Below are positions 25,042 through 33,846 of a stretch of DNA of 48,269 bases, piece by piece (the stretch's first letter is position 1; each line of letters starts with the position of its first letter). Both the position numbers and the translations under genes were made by a program. The stretch is from Solobacterium sp. (lineage in GTDB: Bacteria > Bacillota_I > Bacilli_A > Erysipelotrichales > Erysipelotrichaceae): positions 1 through 48,269 of the forward strand of contig JAILLA010000025.1 in assembly GCA_024693325.1 (NCBI GenBank). Direction: 5' to 3'. Below the pieces are notes generated by a model. It searched no databases. It was given only the letters and a program-made list of their open reading frames with translations, and was not told the DNA's origin.

Positions 25042-28000
25042 TTCTGCTCTCCCTTCTCTTCTCCCTTTTCTTCTTCCGTCTCTTCCGTGATCACGGGAAG
25101 GTCTTTCACTGTTTTCCGGGCAGTGGGATCAAGCTGGGAGATCGTAACATTCGGGAACGGTACATTTATATCGTTGCGGTAGAAGATCTGAAGCAGTTCC
25201 CTGTTCAGGAAGCGGTTCACACCGCGGACATTCTGTTCGGTACAGCGGGCAATGACCGTGATCGATACACCGCTTGCCCCGAGGGCAGATACACCGAGTG
25301 ATGTCGGTCCGCTCACGATCGCCTTGTTCTTTTCCTTCAGCAGCGGCAGTTCACGTTCAAGAACAGCATCCACATAATCGAGATCCTGACCGTATTCGAT
25401 ATCGATGGTTGCCGAAGCAACGGATATTTCTTTTGTCATGTTCAGGACACCGGTGATCTCACTGTTGTTGAAGATCTTGATGTTGCCGTTGCCTGCCATG
25501 ATCTTTGTAGTACGCAGACCGATATCAAGCACGGTTCCGCGGAAGTCACTGATGGTTACGATGTCACCGACACGGAATTCTCCTTCGAAGACAATGAAGA
25601 TACCGGCAAGAATATCCTTGATCAGCGACTGTGCGCCAAGACCTACGACAAGTGACAGCACTCCGACACCGGCAAGCAGGTTCGTGGCGTCCATACCTAC
25701 AAGATACAGACAGTAGAACATTGCACCGATCGTTCCGCCGTATTTCATAACGGAAAGCAGCAGGTGACCCAGTGTTTCACCTCTCGCGCCGAGCAGTGAT
25801 GTGATGATGCGCACCGGGATCCTGAACAGTGAGATCACGATCACCGTTGCCATCAGGACCAGGGCACAGGAACTCAGCGCAAATACATTCCAGGTTCTGT
25901 CCCAGTTGCCGCTGATGATATAGCCTATGATCGTATTTTCCCCGCCCGCTGTAGTGATCGTTCTTGCGGACCAGAGAATATAGAGCATCAGTATGATCAT
26001 GATCATTCCGATCATATACACCAGCTTCTGTTCAGGACTCTTTTCACTCCAGCTGATCCTGCGGTTATCCCATCTTGCGGATGCCTGTGTTGTAGAACTC
26101 TGGCGTCCGGAAGGAAGCACGATATTGAAGATCGCCGAATTCAGGCTCTTCTCTGCCTGCTCGGAACTCATCGCTTCATAAAGGCTCTCCTCTTCTTTGT
26201 TGGTCAGGGTGACCGTCATTGAAAGGAACAGGATCAGGACAAAGCAGATCACAGCTGTCAGCAGCGCGATACTGCCGCGGGCAAGATACATCGAATTCTT
26301 CGGAATTGCCGTTGCAATGTAATAGCCGTCCTGATACCGGTAATACTGGAAATATGTGACTCCGTTGACCCTGTTGAATCCGTAGTAGTCGAATCCGTTG
26401 AATGCGTTCGGTGAGACACCGAGTTCGGCAGCGGTCCTGCCGATACTTGATTCTATCGGAGAATAAACGAGTTTGTGCTCTTCGGTGGAATCGAACATAA
26501 CGATCGCTCCGCCGCTCAGCATACTGGTGGAAAGGACACTTGCCACATCAGTCGATTCAAGAAGCTGTTCTGAAAGATCTTTGTTCAGTTCGATCTGTAT
26601 CAGGGAATTATGTCTGGTAATGCCGTCATCCGTCGTATGATTGACCGTACCGGCTTCAGCGGCTGACTGCTCGTATGTAGAGCGCGGCACATATACGGTA
26701 TTGCCGTCTTCATCAACAGAGGTGTAGTAATGGCATGCTGTGCCGATAAACTGAGACTCGAAGCCCAGTTCATCTGTCATCATTTCCTGGATAAAGCTGT
26801 CGGTCTTTCCCTCCAGTATTTCCCTGAACGGATATGACTGTGTGCCTTCCTGGTTGCTGAGCGTGAAGAACCAGTTGGCAGTATTCGTGGCGATCGTATG
26901 ACCGTCCTCGTCAAATACATAGATGGAACTCAGGTTGTTCTGATCGCACAGCTGCTGCAGGAACGCGCTGCCCTGAATGGATTTCAGGCGGTTTCCCTCA
27001 TCATCCGTGAGATAGACCCTGTTGCCTTTTTCATCAAACACACTGTGATATCTGTCGGATTCCGCATTCAGGAAAGCCGTATCTTCTTCAACGATGAATG
27101 AAAGAAGCTTCGCAGTGGACAGTGCATGATTCACATTGTAGTTGTAAAGGATCTCTCTTGTTTCCTGGCTCTCTTCATATCTGCCGGATACTTCCTGCAG
27201 GGCTGCCTTGGATTTTTCGATTCCCTGAGTCACTTCCAGAAGCGTCTGTGTGTAGAATGAGATCCCGTACATGGTCATGACACCCGTCAGCATCAGCGGG
27301 AATACCTTGCCGAAGATCGATTTGTCAAAATATACCGGATTATCGGAGTCTTTTTTCAAGACAAAACGATCGGTCTGCACGGCATGTCTTACGAAATCAT
27401 TTCTGACGATGATCGCATATGACAGACACAGTATCATGATGATGCTGAAACCGAGTATGGTCCAGAAGAGGACAAAATGATCGTCCGCATAGATCTCGTC
27501 CGTACTTGCACTGGCACAAATGACTGTCTGGTCCCCGAAGGTCCTGGAAACACAGAAGTATTTCTGTCCATGGATCGTTTCAATGCCGCTGTATCCGTCA
27601 TCCAGCGCTTTTTCGGAAAGACCGCTGGTGATGGCATTCTGTCCTGTCAGAATATCTTCTCCGTTCTTATAGTAGAGGAACAGGTTGTCTTTCTTGTTGA
27701 CAGCAAACATGAAGCCGTCGTTGATCACTGCTGTCCTGCTCAGCACTGTCGAAACATCCGTGAGTACTTCCGTCCGGTCATCCAGTACGTTAGCCTCCAT
27801 ACCAGCCACCAGCATATACTTCTCACCCATATACTTATAGGGTTTTGAATAAAAATAGAATGTACCGCTGGTGTTTTTGACAAGCACCGGTCTGATCGTC
27901 CCGTTATCCCTCTCTGTGGATTTCAGAACAGCATTGATGTTTTCCTGCGTCATGAAGCCTTTCACCGCAGGATTGACGCCATACAGGTCCGCATCTGGAC

Positions 28001-28484
28001 TGGTAACGATCACGCCTTCTCTGGAAAGAACGAACAGATAATAGATGCCTGCACGGTCCGCAAGATCTTTCATGACATCGGACCGCACGGTATTGTCTGT
28101 TGACGCCAGCATTTCCGACATTCCGTTGCTCAGGACGAGATCAATGTCATTCAGGACCTGCTGGTTGCCTTCATGGTAGATCCTCGTCAGGTCTTCGGCG
28201 CTCTGATTATTTCTGGTCAGAGTCGTGATGACTTCAGTCAGCGCGAGATCACTGTTCTGTTTCTGTTTATAGTAGGAAGCCTGTCTCTGAATATCACGCA
28301 GAAAAAGCCCGATGAGGGTGGCTCCGGCTATGATCAAAATAAGGTTGACAGCAACTTTTGAAAAGAAATATCTGTTGGCTTTTCTAAGCGTTTTCTGATC
28401 ATGATGAGCAGCCGGTCTTTCCTGCTCTGCATCATTCTGATCTGGATGCTCTTCATTTATATTTGGCGATCTATTTTCAGACAT
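25038..28484 (-). CDS. MscS-family channel with two extracellular sensor regions
   Basis: This 1148-residue protein has an acidic cytoplasmic N-terminus, TM (about 46-62), a large extracellular Cache-like region (about 65-345, IYYLFVLSREGVIVTSPDADLYG), TM (about 350-372) and another TM. A second extracellular Cache-like region follows (about 430-740, SSIYVFDEDGHTIATNT, DGYYIATAIPKNSMYLARG), then several TM helices. The MscS core starts near 931: LLAGVGVLSLVVGLGAQSLIKDILAGIF, then VGDIVTISDFRGTVLDIGLRTT. MscS channels open under membrane tension; here ligand sensing seems added. It heads an operon with a binding-protein lipoprotein (ATGA overlap). The C-terminus is Glu/Lys-rich. Confidence 0.85.
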   Translation of the reverse strand: MSENRSPNINEEHPDQNDAEQERPAAHHDQKTLRKANRYFFSKVAVNLILIIAGATLIGLFLRDIQRQASYYKQKQNSDLALTEVITTLTRNNQSAEDLTRIYHEGNQQVLNDIDLVLSNGMSEMLASTDNTVRSDVMKDLADRAGIYYLFVLSREGVIVTSPDADLYGVNPAVKGFMTQENINAVLKSTERDNGTIRPVLVKNTSGTFYFYSKPYKYMGEKYMLVAGMEANVLDDRTEVLTDVSTVLSRTAVINDGFMFAVNKKDNLFLYYKNGEDILTGQNAITSGLSEKALDDGYSGIETIHGQKYFCVSRTFGDQTVICASASTDEIYADDHFVLFWTILGFSIIMILCLSYAIIVRNDFVRHAVQTDRFVLKKDSDNPVYFDKSIFGKVFPLMLTGVMTMYGISFYTQTLLEVTQGIEKSKAALQEVSGRYEESQETREILYNYNVNHALSTAKLLSFIVEEDTAFLNAESDRYHSVFDEKGNRVYLTDDEGNRLKSIQGSAFLQQLCDQNNLSSIYVFDEDGHTIATNTANWFFTLSNQEGTQSYPFREILEGKTDSFIQEMMTDELGFESQFIGTACHYYTSVDEDGNTVYVPRSTYEQSAAEAGTVNHTTDDGITRHNSLIQIELNKDLSEQLLESTDVASVLSTSMLSGGAIVMFDSTEEHKLVYSPIESSIGRTAAELGVSPNAFNGFDYYGFNRVNGVTYFQYYRYQDGYYIATAIPKNSMYLARGSIALLTAVICFVLILFLSMTVTLTNKEEESLYEAMSSEQAEKSLNSAIFNIVLPSGRQSSTTQASARWDNRRISWSEKSPEQKLVYMIGMIMIILMLYILWSARTITTAGGENTIIGYIISGNWDRTWNVFALSSCALVLMATVIVISLFRIPVRIITSLLGARGETLGHLLLSVMKYGGTIGAMFYCLYLVGMDATNLLAGVGVLSLVVGLGAQSLIKDILAGIFIVFEGEFRVGDIVTISDFRGTVLDIGLRTTKIMAGNGNIKIFNNSEITGVLNMTKEISVASATIDIEYGQDLDYVDAVLERELPLLKEKNKAIVSGPTSLGVSALGASGVSITVIARCTEQNVRGVNRFLNRELLQIFYRNDINVPFPNVTISQLDPTARKTVKDLPVITEETEEEKGEEKGEQK

Positions 28485-28522
28485 TAAAAACTCTCCTGGC
28501 GTAATGCCGGTCTTCCGTCATC

Positions 28523-28551
28523 AGTATACACAAATGGGATTCGGATGTGAA
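28523..28551 (-). promoter_or_regulatory. Promoter of the MscS operon
   Basis: The minus strand has TTCACA (28551-28546), a 17-bp spacer, and TATACT (28528-28523). Both are close to the housekeeping-sigma consensus, about 40 bp before the ATG of the MscS-fusion gene. Confidence 0.7.
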
Positions 28552-28600
28552 CCGATACCGGGCTGAATTCCCAGGGATATTTCCTGTTTCGGACACCTGT

Positions 28601-29176
28601 TCAGGCAGTGTCCGAGTCTTCATGAACGGTCAGTTCATCAGCTCTCGAATGATTGTACAGACGGTAGATCATGAGTGCCACATTGTGCGCGCTTTCTCTT
28701 TTTCCGCCCTCTTCCCATTTCAGGAATGAGTTCAGCAGCCCGCCTGCATATGCATAAAGCTCGTACATATGAAGTTTCTTCTGCGGCAGGATATTCTTCA
28801 TCATGTACTCATTCACGGCATCGATCAGAACGGTATACAGACCGTGCCTGTTGAGGATCAGGAAATACCTGGAATACCTGTCAAAGTAATTCAGTGAGAA
28901 CTCAATATGTTCCAGCCGCATGAATACATCCGGTTCGTTCAGTTCCCCGCCCTCGATCATATAGCCTGTTACGATGATATCCAGATAATCGCAGAGCGCA
29001 TCGTAAAGATTCTCATAATAGCGGTAGAAAGACATCCTGGATACACCGGCGATAGTGATCACGTCGGTCACTTTGATGTCCGTAAATTCTTTTTTCTCCA
29101 GTTCGTCAAGGATCGCATTGCCGATCGCGATCCGTGTCGAGACGGTCCTGCTGTTCAGATTTGTCTTGATCTTCAT
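28601..29176 (-). CDS. TetR-family regulator
   Basis: This protein of about 191 residues, counted from MKIKTNLNS at 29176, has the TetR helix-turn-helix IKVTDVITIAGVSRMSFYRYYENLYDALCDYL near residues 32-65. The α-helical ligand domain has a C-terminal TetR_C-like segment (YELYAYAGGLLNSFLKWEEGG). It is divergent from the degV-type gene with 116 bp between starts, and palindromes there are its likely operators. The longer reading from 29209 would run across the operator and lacks a ribosome site. Confidence 0.88.
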   Translation of the reverse strand: MKIKTNLNSRTVSTRIAIGNAILDELEKKEFTDIKVTDVITIAGVSRMSFYRYYENLYDALCDYLDIIVTGYMIEGGELNEPDVFMRLEHIEFSLNYFDRYSRYFLILNRHGLYTVLIDAVNEYMMKNILPQKKLHMYELYAYAGGLLNSFLKWEEGGKRESAHNVALMIYRLYNHSRADELTVHEDSDTA

Positions 29177-29199
29177 AAATGTTACACTCTCCCGGTTTT

Positions 29200-29263
29200 T
29201 GTAACACATGTTACATTTCGGGCATTTTTGTACATTTTATCACAGTGATAAAACCAATACAAT
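29200..29263. promoter_or_regulatory. Divergent TetR/DegV promoters with two operator palindromes
   Basis: A perfect 19-bp palindrome, TTTTATCAC-A-GTGATAAAA, occupies 29235-29253. A second, TGTAACACATGTTACA (29200-29215), matches at 7 of 8 half-site positions. The TetR-gene promoter is TTGTAT, a 17-bp spacer, then TAAAAT on the minus strand (29262 to 29235), so the 19-bp palindrome fills its spacer and -10. A plus-strand -10, TACAAT (29258-29263), for the DegV gene overlaps that -35. One bound repressor could shut off both genes. Confidence 0.75.
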
Positions 29264-29292
29264 GCATGCGTAATGAACAGGAGGTTATTACG

Positions 29293-30126
29293 ATGAGAAT
29301 TATTGCAGATTCATCCTGTGATCTTTACACACTGGATACGCCGGATTTCCGGACTGTCCCGCTGACCATATATACAGACGAAAGAAGTTTTACCGATGAT
29401 GATTCCCTGAATATCAAAGATATGCTCGACTACCTGGCTTCCTGGAAAGGACGTTCCTATACGTCATGTCCTTCCGCTGACGCGTGGCTTTCAGCATTCG
29501 AAGGGGCGGACGAGATCTTTGTCGTCACCGTTACCAGTGCCCTTTCCGGATCGTACAACAGCGCTGTCCTGGCGGCGGACATGTACCGGGAGGAGCATCC
29601 GGACGCAAAAATATCCGTGATCGACAGCCTTTCCACAGGCGCTGAAGAAGTCCTGCTGCTCAACAAACTGGCAGAGCTGGTACGTTCAGGCGGATCATTT
29701 GAAAGCATCGATGCCGAGATCCGGGGTTATCTGAAACGGTCCAGACTGTTCTTCTCGTTCTTCTCGCTGCACAACCTGGGACAGAACGGCCGTGTCAGCA
29801 AAGTCGCTGCGGCTGCCCTCTGTGTACTGAACATCTCTGTCACCGGAACTGCCTCCGAAGAAGGAAAGATCAGTGTGACGGGAAAAGCCAAGGGCGAACG
29901 CAAATCCGTCCGCACCCTGATCACCAATATGGTGCAGGCAGGATATAACGGCGGACGCGCAGTCATCACGCATGTTGAGAATGAACCGATGGCAGACATG
30001 CTGAAACAGGAGATCCTGAAAACATATCCATGGGCAGACATCCTGATCAGACCGGCACGCGGACTGTGCAGTTATTATATGGAACGCCGCGGCATCGTCA
30101 TCAGCTGTGAGACACAGGCTGCCTGA
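29293..30126 (+). CDS. DegV-family fatty-acid-binding protein
   Basis: This 277-residue protein starts at ATG 29293 with AGGAGG about 9 nt upstream. It has the DegV fold: MRIIADSSCDLYT, YTSCPSADAWLSAF, VTVTSALSGSYNSAVLAA, SFFSLHNLGQNGRVSK, and a C-terminal domain with ITHVENEPMADML. Members such as FakB hold a fatty acid for phosphorylation by a FakA kinase, feeding exogenous lipid into membranes. No fakA is in the window. Control by the divergent TetR protein suggests lipid-responsive expression (inference). Confidence 0.9.
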   Translation: MRIIADSSCDLYTLDTPDFRTVPLTIYTDERSFTDDDSLNIKDMLDYLASWKGRSYTSCPSADAWLSAFEGADEIFVVTVTSALSGSYNSAVLAADMYREEHPDAKISVIDSLSTGAEEVLLLNKLAELVRSGGSFESIDAEIRGYLKRSRLFFSFFSLHNLGQNGRVSKVAAAALCVLNISVTGTASEEGKISVTGKAKGERKSVRTLITNMVQAGYNGGRAVITHVENEPMADMLKQEILKTYPWADILIRPARGLCSYYMERRGIVISCETQAA

Positions 30127-30135
30127 GTCAAACCA

Positions 30136-30164
30136 AAAACCATGCATGACGCATGGCTTTTTTC
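30136..30164. terminator. Bidirectional terminator between DegV and acetyltransferase genes
   Basis: CCATGC (30140-30145) pairs with GCATGG (30151-30156) around a 5-nt loop. On the plus strand it is followed by CTTTTTT, and on the minus strand by TTTTTGG. It separates convergent genes. Confidence 0.85.
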
Positions 30165-30167
30165 TGC

Positions 30168-30923
30168 TTATCCCTGCAGTGAACTGTTCAGCTTCAGGAA
30201 CTTTTTATCATTCATCTGCTCGTTTGTAATGTATTCTCCGTTATAGAACAATGCGTATGTCGTGACCGGTGTCGGCGCATTCTGTGCCTGTTCTTTATCA
30301 AGGATATGGACCGCCTCAAACAGGATCTGATGTTCCCGTGCGGTCTCTTCCAGGACAGGGACATATTTCGCGTTGAACGGGCACTGGTTCGTGTAGTAAA
30401 GAACGTAGCCTGCCTGATCGATATGAGGATATTTCGCGCATTCTTTGAACACCGGTTTTGCGGTATCCTCTTCAAACGGCAGATACCAGAGCTGGATCCC
30501 GTTGTCCGCTTCATCACATACGGTGAAGCCCTTGTATTTCAGGAAACGGGGATCTGCCAGGAACGGTTTCTTTTTGGCGGAACTCAGGATACATAAACCT
30601 TTCTTTCCTTTGGTCCTGCTGTCGGATATGCATGCCTGCAGCAGATCGTTTGAATAGCCGTGTCCCTTGAAGGAACCGGATACCCAGAGACAGTCGATGT
30701 ACATATAACCTTCTGCTTCGATCGGATTCCATGCGTGTTCTGCCGGGATGTATTCAATAAAGCATTTTCCGCGTTCCGTGCTCCTGAGAAATACAAGGCC
30801 GTCATCAAACCGCTCAGCCAGCCATGCCTTCTTGGACGACACCTGGATATCCTTGTTGCTGGAGATCGCACAGCAGATATGTTCCTGTTCCAGATTCTCT
30901 TTTGTCAATCTGATGTATTCCAT
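30168..30923 (-). CDS. yoaP: GNAT acetyltransferase with YoaP-type C-terminus
   Basis: This 251-residue protein has a GNAT fold at 1-150 (YMYIDCLWVSGSFKGHGYSNDLLQACI is the acetyl-CoA binding loop and helix; GLCILSSAKKKPFLADPRFLKYKGF). A YoaP-like C-terminal domain follows, with VLYYTNQCPFNAKYVPVLEETA (a thioredoxin-like start) and a PTPVTTYALFYNGEYIT end. Length and layout match YoaP of Bacillus. Its substrate is unknown. It is the last gene of the WYL operon, 15 bp after the radical SAM gene. Confidence 0.82.
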   Translation of the reverse strand: MEYIRLTKENLEQEHICCAISSNKDIQVSSKKAWLAERFDDGLVFLRSTERGKCFIEYIPAEHAWNPIEAEGYMYIDCLWVSGSFKGHGYSNDLLQACISDSRTKGKKGLCILSSAKKKPFLADPRFLKYKGFTVCDEADNGIQLWYLPFEEDTAKPVFKECAKYPHIDQAGYVLYYTNQCPFNAKYVPVLEETAREHQILFEAVHILDKEQAQNAPTPVTTYALFYNGEYITNEQMNDKKFLKLNSSLQG

Positions 30924-30938
30924 ATATTCAGTTCCTTT

Positions 30939-31817
30939 CTAAATATCGAACAAATTGATCTGTGAATACTTTTCGGGCATCTCTCCGATAAACCGGAAAC
31001 AGTCGTCCGGACTGCACAGCATTCCGTTTTCTTCACAGACCTGATGAACGATCTGTTTCAGTTCTTCCGCCCTTGGACTGGGCAGTTCATATGCATTGCC
31101 GTATGTTCTGATATAACGTTCCTTCAGTTCGGGAAAGTGCCGGTCGAGCGCTGCATAATAGTATTCCCTGTCGCCTTCCCGCAGTGTCAGTCCCATACCG
31201 AAATCGATCACTCCCCGCACGCCTGTCCTGACACACGCATGCAGGATCGCCCTGATGTTCTCTTCCGTATCATTAATGAACGGCAGGATGGGTGTCAGCC
31301 ACACGATCGTCGGAATGCCTCTTTTCTGCATTTCTTCCAGCACTTCGATACGGCGTTTCGTATTGCAGACATGCGGTTCCAGGATGGAACAGAGTTCATC
31401 GTCATAAGTGGTCAGGGTGATCTGGACAACACACTTTGCCGTTCTGCTGATCTGTTCCAGCAGATCGATGTCCTGAAGGATACGGTCTGATTTTGTCTGT
31501 ACCGCCGCCCCGAAGCCATGATCCAGTATGATCTGCAGGCACTGCCTGGTCAGACGCAGCTGTTCTTCGCAGTGCATATACGGGTCCGACATGGCGCCGG
31601 TAGCGATCACGCACTTTTTCCGTTTGGACCGCAGTGCCTGTTCCAGCAGCTGCGGCGCATTCCGTTTGACTTCAATATCTTCAAAGGGATGCGTGAAATG
31701 ATAGCAGGTACTGCGGCTGTCACAGTAGATGCAGCCATGCGTGCATCCGCGGTAGATATTCATTCCGTAATAGCCGTCTTTGCCGGTCAGTATTCCTTTC
31801 GCGTCCACAAAATGCAT
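30939..31817 (-). CDS. SPL-family radical SAM protein
   Basis: This 292-residue protein has the radical SAM cluster motif RGCTHGCIYC (Cys25, Cys29, Cys32), which binds a 4Fe-4S cluster and S-adenosylmethionine. The rest follows the SPL/Rv2578c-like family: CVIATGAMSDPYMHCEEQ, RQCLQIILDHGFGAAVQTKSDRILQDID, VVQITLTTYDDELCSILEP and PFINDTEENI. The family includes spore photoproduct lyase, but many members sit in non-sporulating genomes with unproved substrates. It follows the GyrI-like gene by 6 bp in an operon under a WYL regulator, which suggests stress or DNA-damage control. Confidence 0.85.
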   Translation of the reverse strand: MHFVDAKGILTGKDGYYGMNIYRGCTHGCIYCDSRSTCYHFTHPFEDIEVKRNAPQLLEQALRSKRKKCVIATGAMSDPYMHCEEQLRLTRQCLQIILDHGFGAAVQTKSDRILQDIDLLEQISRTAKCVVQITLTTYDDELCSILEPHVCNTKRRIEVLEEMQKRGIPTIVWLTPILPFINDTEENIRAILHACVRTGVRGVIDFGMGLTLREGDREYYYAALDRHFPELKERYIRTYGNAYELPSPRAEELKQIVHQVCEENGMLCSPDDCFRFIGEMPEKYSQINLFDI

Positions 31818-31823
31818 GGATGA

Positions 31824-32456
31824 TCACTTCCTTCTCACAGGATGACGGATGACGGTCTTCAGTTTTTCCGGAGCAGCCTTATTCACATCAGACAGATAGA
31901 TCTCGTGATGCCATCTCTCATCCGAAAAGTCATTCTCATAACCGTTTTCCTCCAGATATCTGTCCATCCTTCTGACCGTTGCAGGTTCATCATCATAAGG
32001 ACCGATGTGCATACACTGCACACAGAGTCCTTCATGGATACGCATGAATTCCGCTTTTGAAAGATCCATGCCCTTCTTTCTCTCTGCTTCCTGCACAGCC
32101 CACCGGAAGTCCTCTTCTGTCACAAAGTCAGGCAGCCTGATCACGGAGATCCATATGAAGTCTTCCTTGTGACCGTAATCCATGCCTTCCCTGCCTTCCT
32201 GCCGCCAGAAGCCTTCCAGCGGAGGGACTACATAATCAAAATATCCTTCGATCCGCCGTTCTCCCATTTTGCTCATCTTGATGGTATACGCGATCGTATA
32301 CAGGATTCCGACCGCTTCCTTGTACTCACTGTCAGGCTGGTTGGGATCTCCCTTTCCGCTGACTGCGATAAAGTTCATTTCCGGGACATCAACGATCTCC
32401 GGCTTTGCCTTCGGCAGGTAAAATTCTTTGTATTCCTTTTTATAATCAAATGCCAT
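31824..32456 (-). CDS. GyrI-like small-molecule-binding protein
   Basis: This protein of about 210 residues has the GyrI-like (SbmC/BmrR ligand-binding) fold, in the longer two-part form seen in Firmicutes: PEMNFIAVSGKGDPNQPDSEYKEAVGILYTIAYTIK at the start, GFWRQEGREGMDYGHKEDFIWISVIRLPDF in the middle, and CVQCMHIGPYDDEPATVRRM near the end. Members bind hydrophobic ligands, protect gyrase, or hydrolyse xenobiotics. The ATG at 32456 with GAGAGG 8 nt upstream is preferred to an overlapping GTG at 32465. Co-transcribed with the radical SAM gene. Confidence 0.82.
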   Translation of the reverse strand: MAFDYKKEYKEFYLPKAKPEIVDVPEMNFIAVSGKGDPNQPDSEYKEAVGILYTIAYTIKMSKMGERRIEGYFDYVVPPLEGFWRQEGREGMDYGHKEDFIWISVIRLPDFVTEEDFRWAVQEAERKKGMDLSKAEFMRIHEGLCVQCMHIGPYDDEPATVRRMDRYLEENGYENDFSDERWHHEIYLSDVNKAAPEKLKTVIRHPVRRK

Positions 32457-32461
32457 ACGCT

Positions 32462-32764
32462 TCACCTCTCAGGGATCTCCTGTTCTTTGAATGGTTCGAT
32501 CAGGACATGGATCAGATCACCATCATGTTTATCAAGCTGTTTCCGGATCGTTTTCAGCACACCGATGATATAGCAGACCGAACCGTCCGGATTCCTGACG
32601 CCCATATTGACGATACTGCCTGTGTAAGGGATCCCGTCAAACCATGCATTGACCTTTACACGGCCTTTTCCGAACTCATCCCTGATATTCCAGGGAAACT
32701 CCACATATGCCCCGCCGTTATCCGGTGTCTCATGCAGTACCGTATCATATTCATAACATTTCAT
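32462..32764 (-). CDS. DUF1905 domain protein
   Basis: This 100-residue protein matches DUF1905: ETPDNGGAYVEFPWNIRDEFGKGRVKVNAWFDGIPYTGSIVNMG and YIIGVLKTIRKQLDKHDGDLIHVLIEP, a small β-barrel of unknown function often linked to GyrI-like or YdeI-type genes. Its ATG overlaps the WYL gene stop (ATGA). Confidence 0.85.
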   Translation of the reverse strand: MKCYEYDTVLHETPDNGGAYVEFPWNIRDEFGKGRVKVNAWFDGIPYTGSIVNMGVRNPDGSVCYIIGVLKTIRKQLDKHDGDLIHVLIEPFKEQEIPER

Positions 32765-33705
32765 ATCTCCGCCTCGTCTGTCTGCTCATGATCATCTTCT
32801 TTTCCGTATATCTTTGCCATATTCCCGATGACTTCTTTCAGCCTGGTTCTGGCTTCTGCGGGTTCAAGTATTTCGGCTTTGTCCCCGAATGTCAGCAGCC
32901 ATGTGACCAGACTGTCCATATCGGAGTGGTCTGCGTCAAAGAGCAGTCTTCCATCATCATTAACCGTAAAGCTTTCCGGTCCGAATTCCTCGATCAGCCG
33001 CCACTTCATTTCCGGCGCAAACAGCACCTTTACCCTGATCCCGCCGTGAAAGATCTTTTCATCGGAAATATCGGGAACAGGTGCTTCCCTGACCTCATAG
33101 ACAGTATCTGTTCCCTGCAGACGGTCCATCCTGCTGATCCTGAACATCCGGAAGTCCTGCCTGTCATGGCACCAGCCCCACAGATACCAGTCCGACCAGC
33201 GGAATACCAGGAAATACGGATCGACTGAACGTTCGCTTTCTCCGGATGGCGCATAGTAGTGAAATGTTACGGTATGTCTGTTTTCGACCGCGTCCTGCAG
33301 GATCTCGAATTTCGGGATCAGTGTATCTTTGTGCCAGGATGTCAGGTCGATCAGGATCGAATCCTGTCCGCTGACGAACCTGGATGAGCCAACCTTGATC
33401 TTTTCCATCAGCCGTTCGTAGTACCTGTCTTTACTGACGCTGTCAAGGCTTCGAAGTCCTGCCAGTATCATCTGCATGTCCCTGGATGTCAGTACGGTCC
33501 TGTCCATCCGGTAACCGTCCATGATACTGATGCCGCCGCCTGTTCCCTGTACCGTGCGGATCGGGATCCCTGCTTTGCAGAGATCCTCGATATCCCGGTT
33601 GATGGTCCTTCTGGATACCTCGAACCTTTCAGCAAGCTCGGGAGCCGTGGTCTTCTCCTCCTGCAGCAGTACCGATAATATTCCGATCAGTCTGTCTATC
33701 TTCAT
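32761..33705 (-). CDS. WYL-domain transcriptional regulator, YafY type
   Basis: This 314-residue protein has an N-terminal winged helix-turn-helix (LAERFEVSRRTINRDIEDLCKAGIPIRTV, about 24-52) and a WYL domain (about 140-225, FHYYAPSGESERSVDPYFLVFRWSDWYLWGWC). WYL domains bind single-stranded DNA or small ligands and often control DNA-damage and defence genes. It heads the operon DUF1905, GyrI-like, SPL radical SAM, YoaP. A perfect 9-bp inverted repeat lies about 35 bp upstream, probably its own operator. GGAG lies 9 nt before the ATG. Confidence 0.9.
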   Translation of the reverse strand: MKIDRLIGILSVLLQEEKTTAPELAERFEVSRRTINRDIEDLCKAGIPIRTVQGTGGGISIMDGYRMDRTVLTSRDMQMILAGLRSLDSVSKDRYYERLMEKIKVGSSRFVSGQDSILIDLTSWHKDTLIPKFEILQDAVENRHTVTFHYYAPSGESERSVDPYFLVFRWSDWYLWGWCHDRQDFRMFRISRMDRLQGTDTVYEVREAPVPDISDEKIFHGGIRVKVLFAPEMKWRLIEEFGPESFTVNDDGRLLFDADHSDMDSLVTWLLTFGDKAEILEPAEARTRLKEVIGNMAKIYGKEDDHEQTDEAEI

Positions 33706-33726
33706 TGATATTTACTCCATGTTCAT

Positions 33727-33762
33727 CATAGCAAACAAAACATGACACCTATATGTCATGTT
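33727..33762 (-). promoter_or_regulatory. WYL-operon promoter with perfect inverted repeat
   Basis: AACATGACA (33739-33747) and TGTCATGTT (33754-33762) form a perfect 9-bp inverted repeat with a 6-bp gap. A TATGAT -10 (33732-33727 on the minus strand) follows without a good -35, so the repeat occupies the -35 region. This fits regulator-dependent control by the WYL protein. Confidence 0.7.
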
Positions 33763-33787
33763 CAATAAATTGTTTCATTTTATCAAC

Positions 33788-33816
33788 AGAAAACGTCCCG
33801 TACTGCAGACGGGACG
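33788..33816 (-). terminator. Terminator of the flavodoxin/SUMF1 operon
   Basis: CGTCCCGT (33794-33801) pairs perfectly with ACGGGACG (33809-33816) around a 7-nt loop. On the minus strand it is followed by TTTTCTG. It lies 30 bp after the stop of the fusion gene. Confidence 0.9.
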
Positions 33817-33846
33817 CTCTGTACCGGATCCTGTGATGTTTCAGGA

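Noticed and set aside
28590..28614. CGGACAC/GTGTCCG inverted repeat at the TetR stop codon
   Set aside because: Followed by A-rich rather than T-rich sequence on the minus strand; not a convincing terminator.
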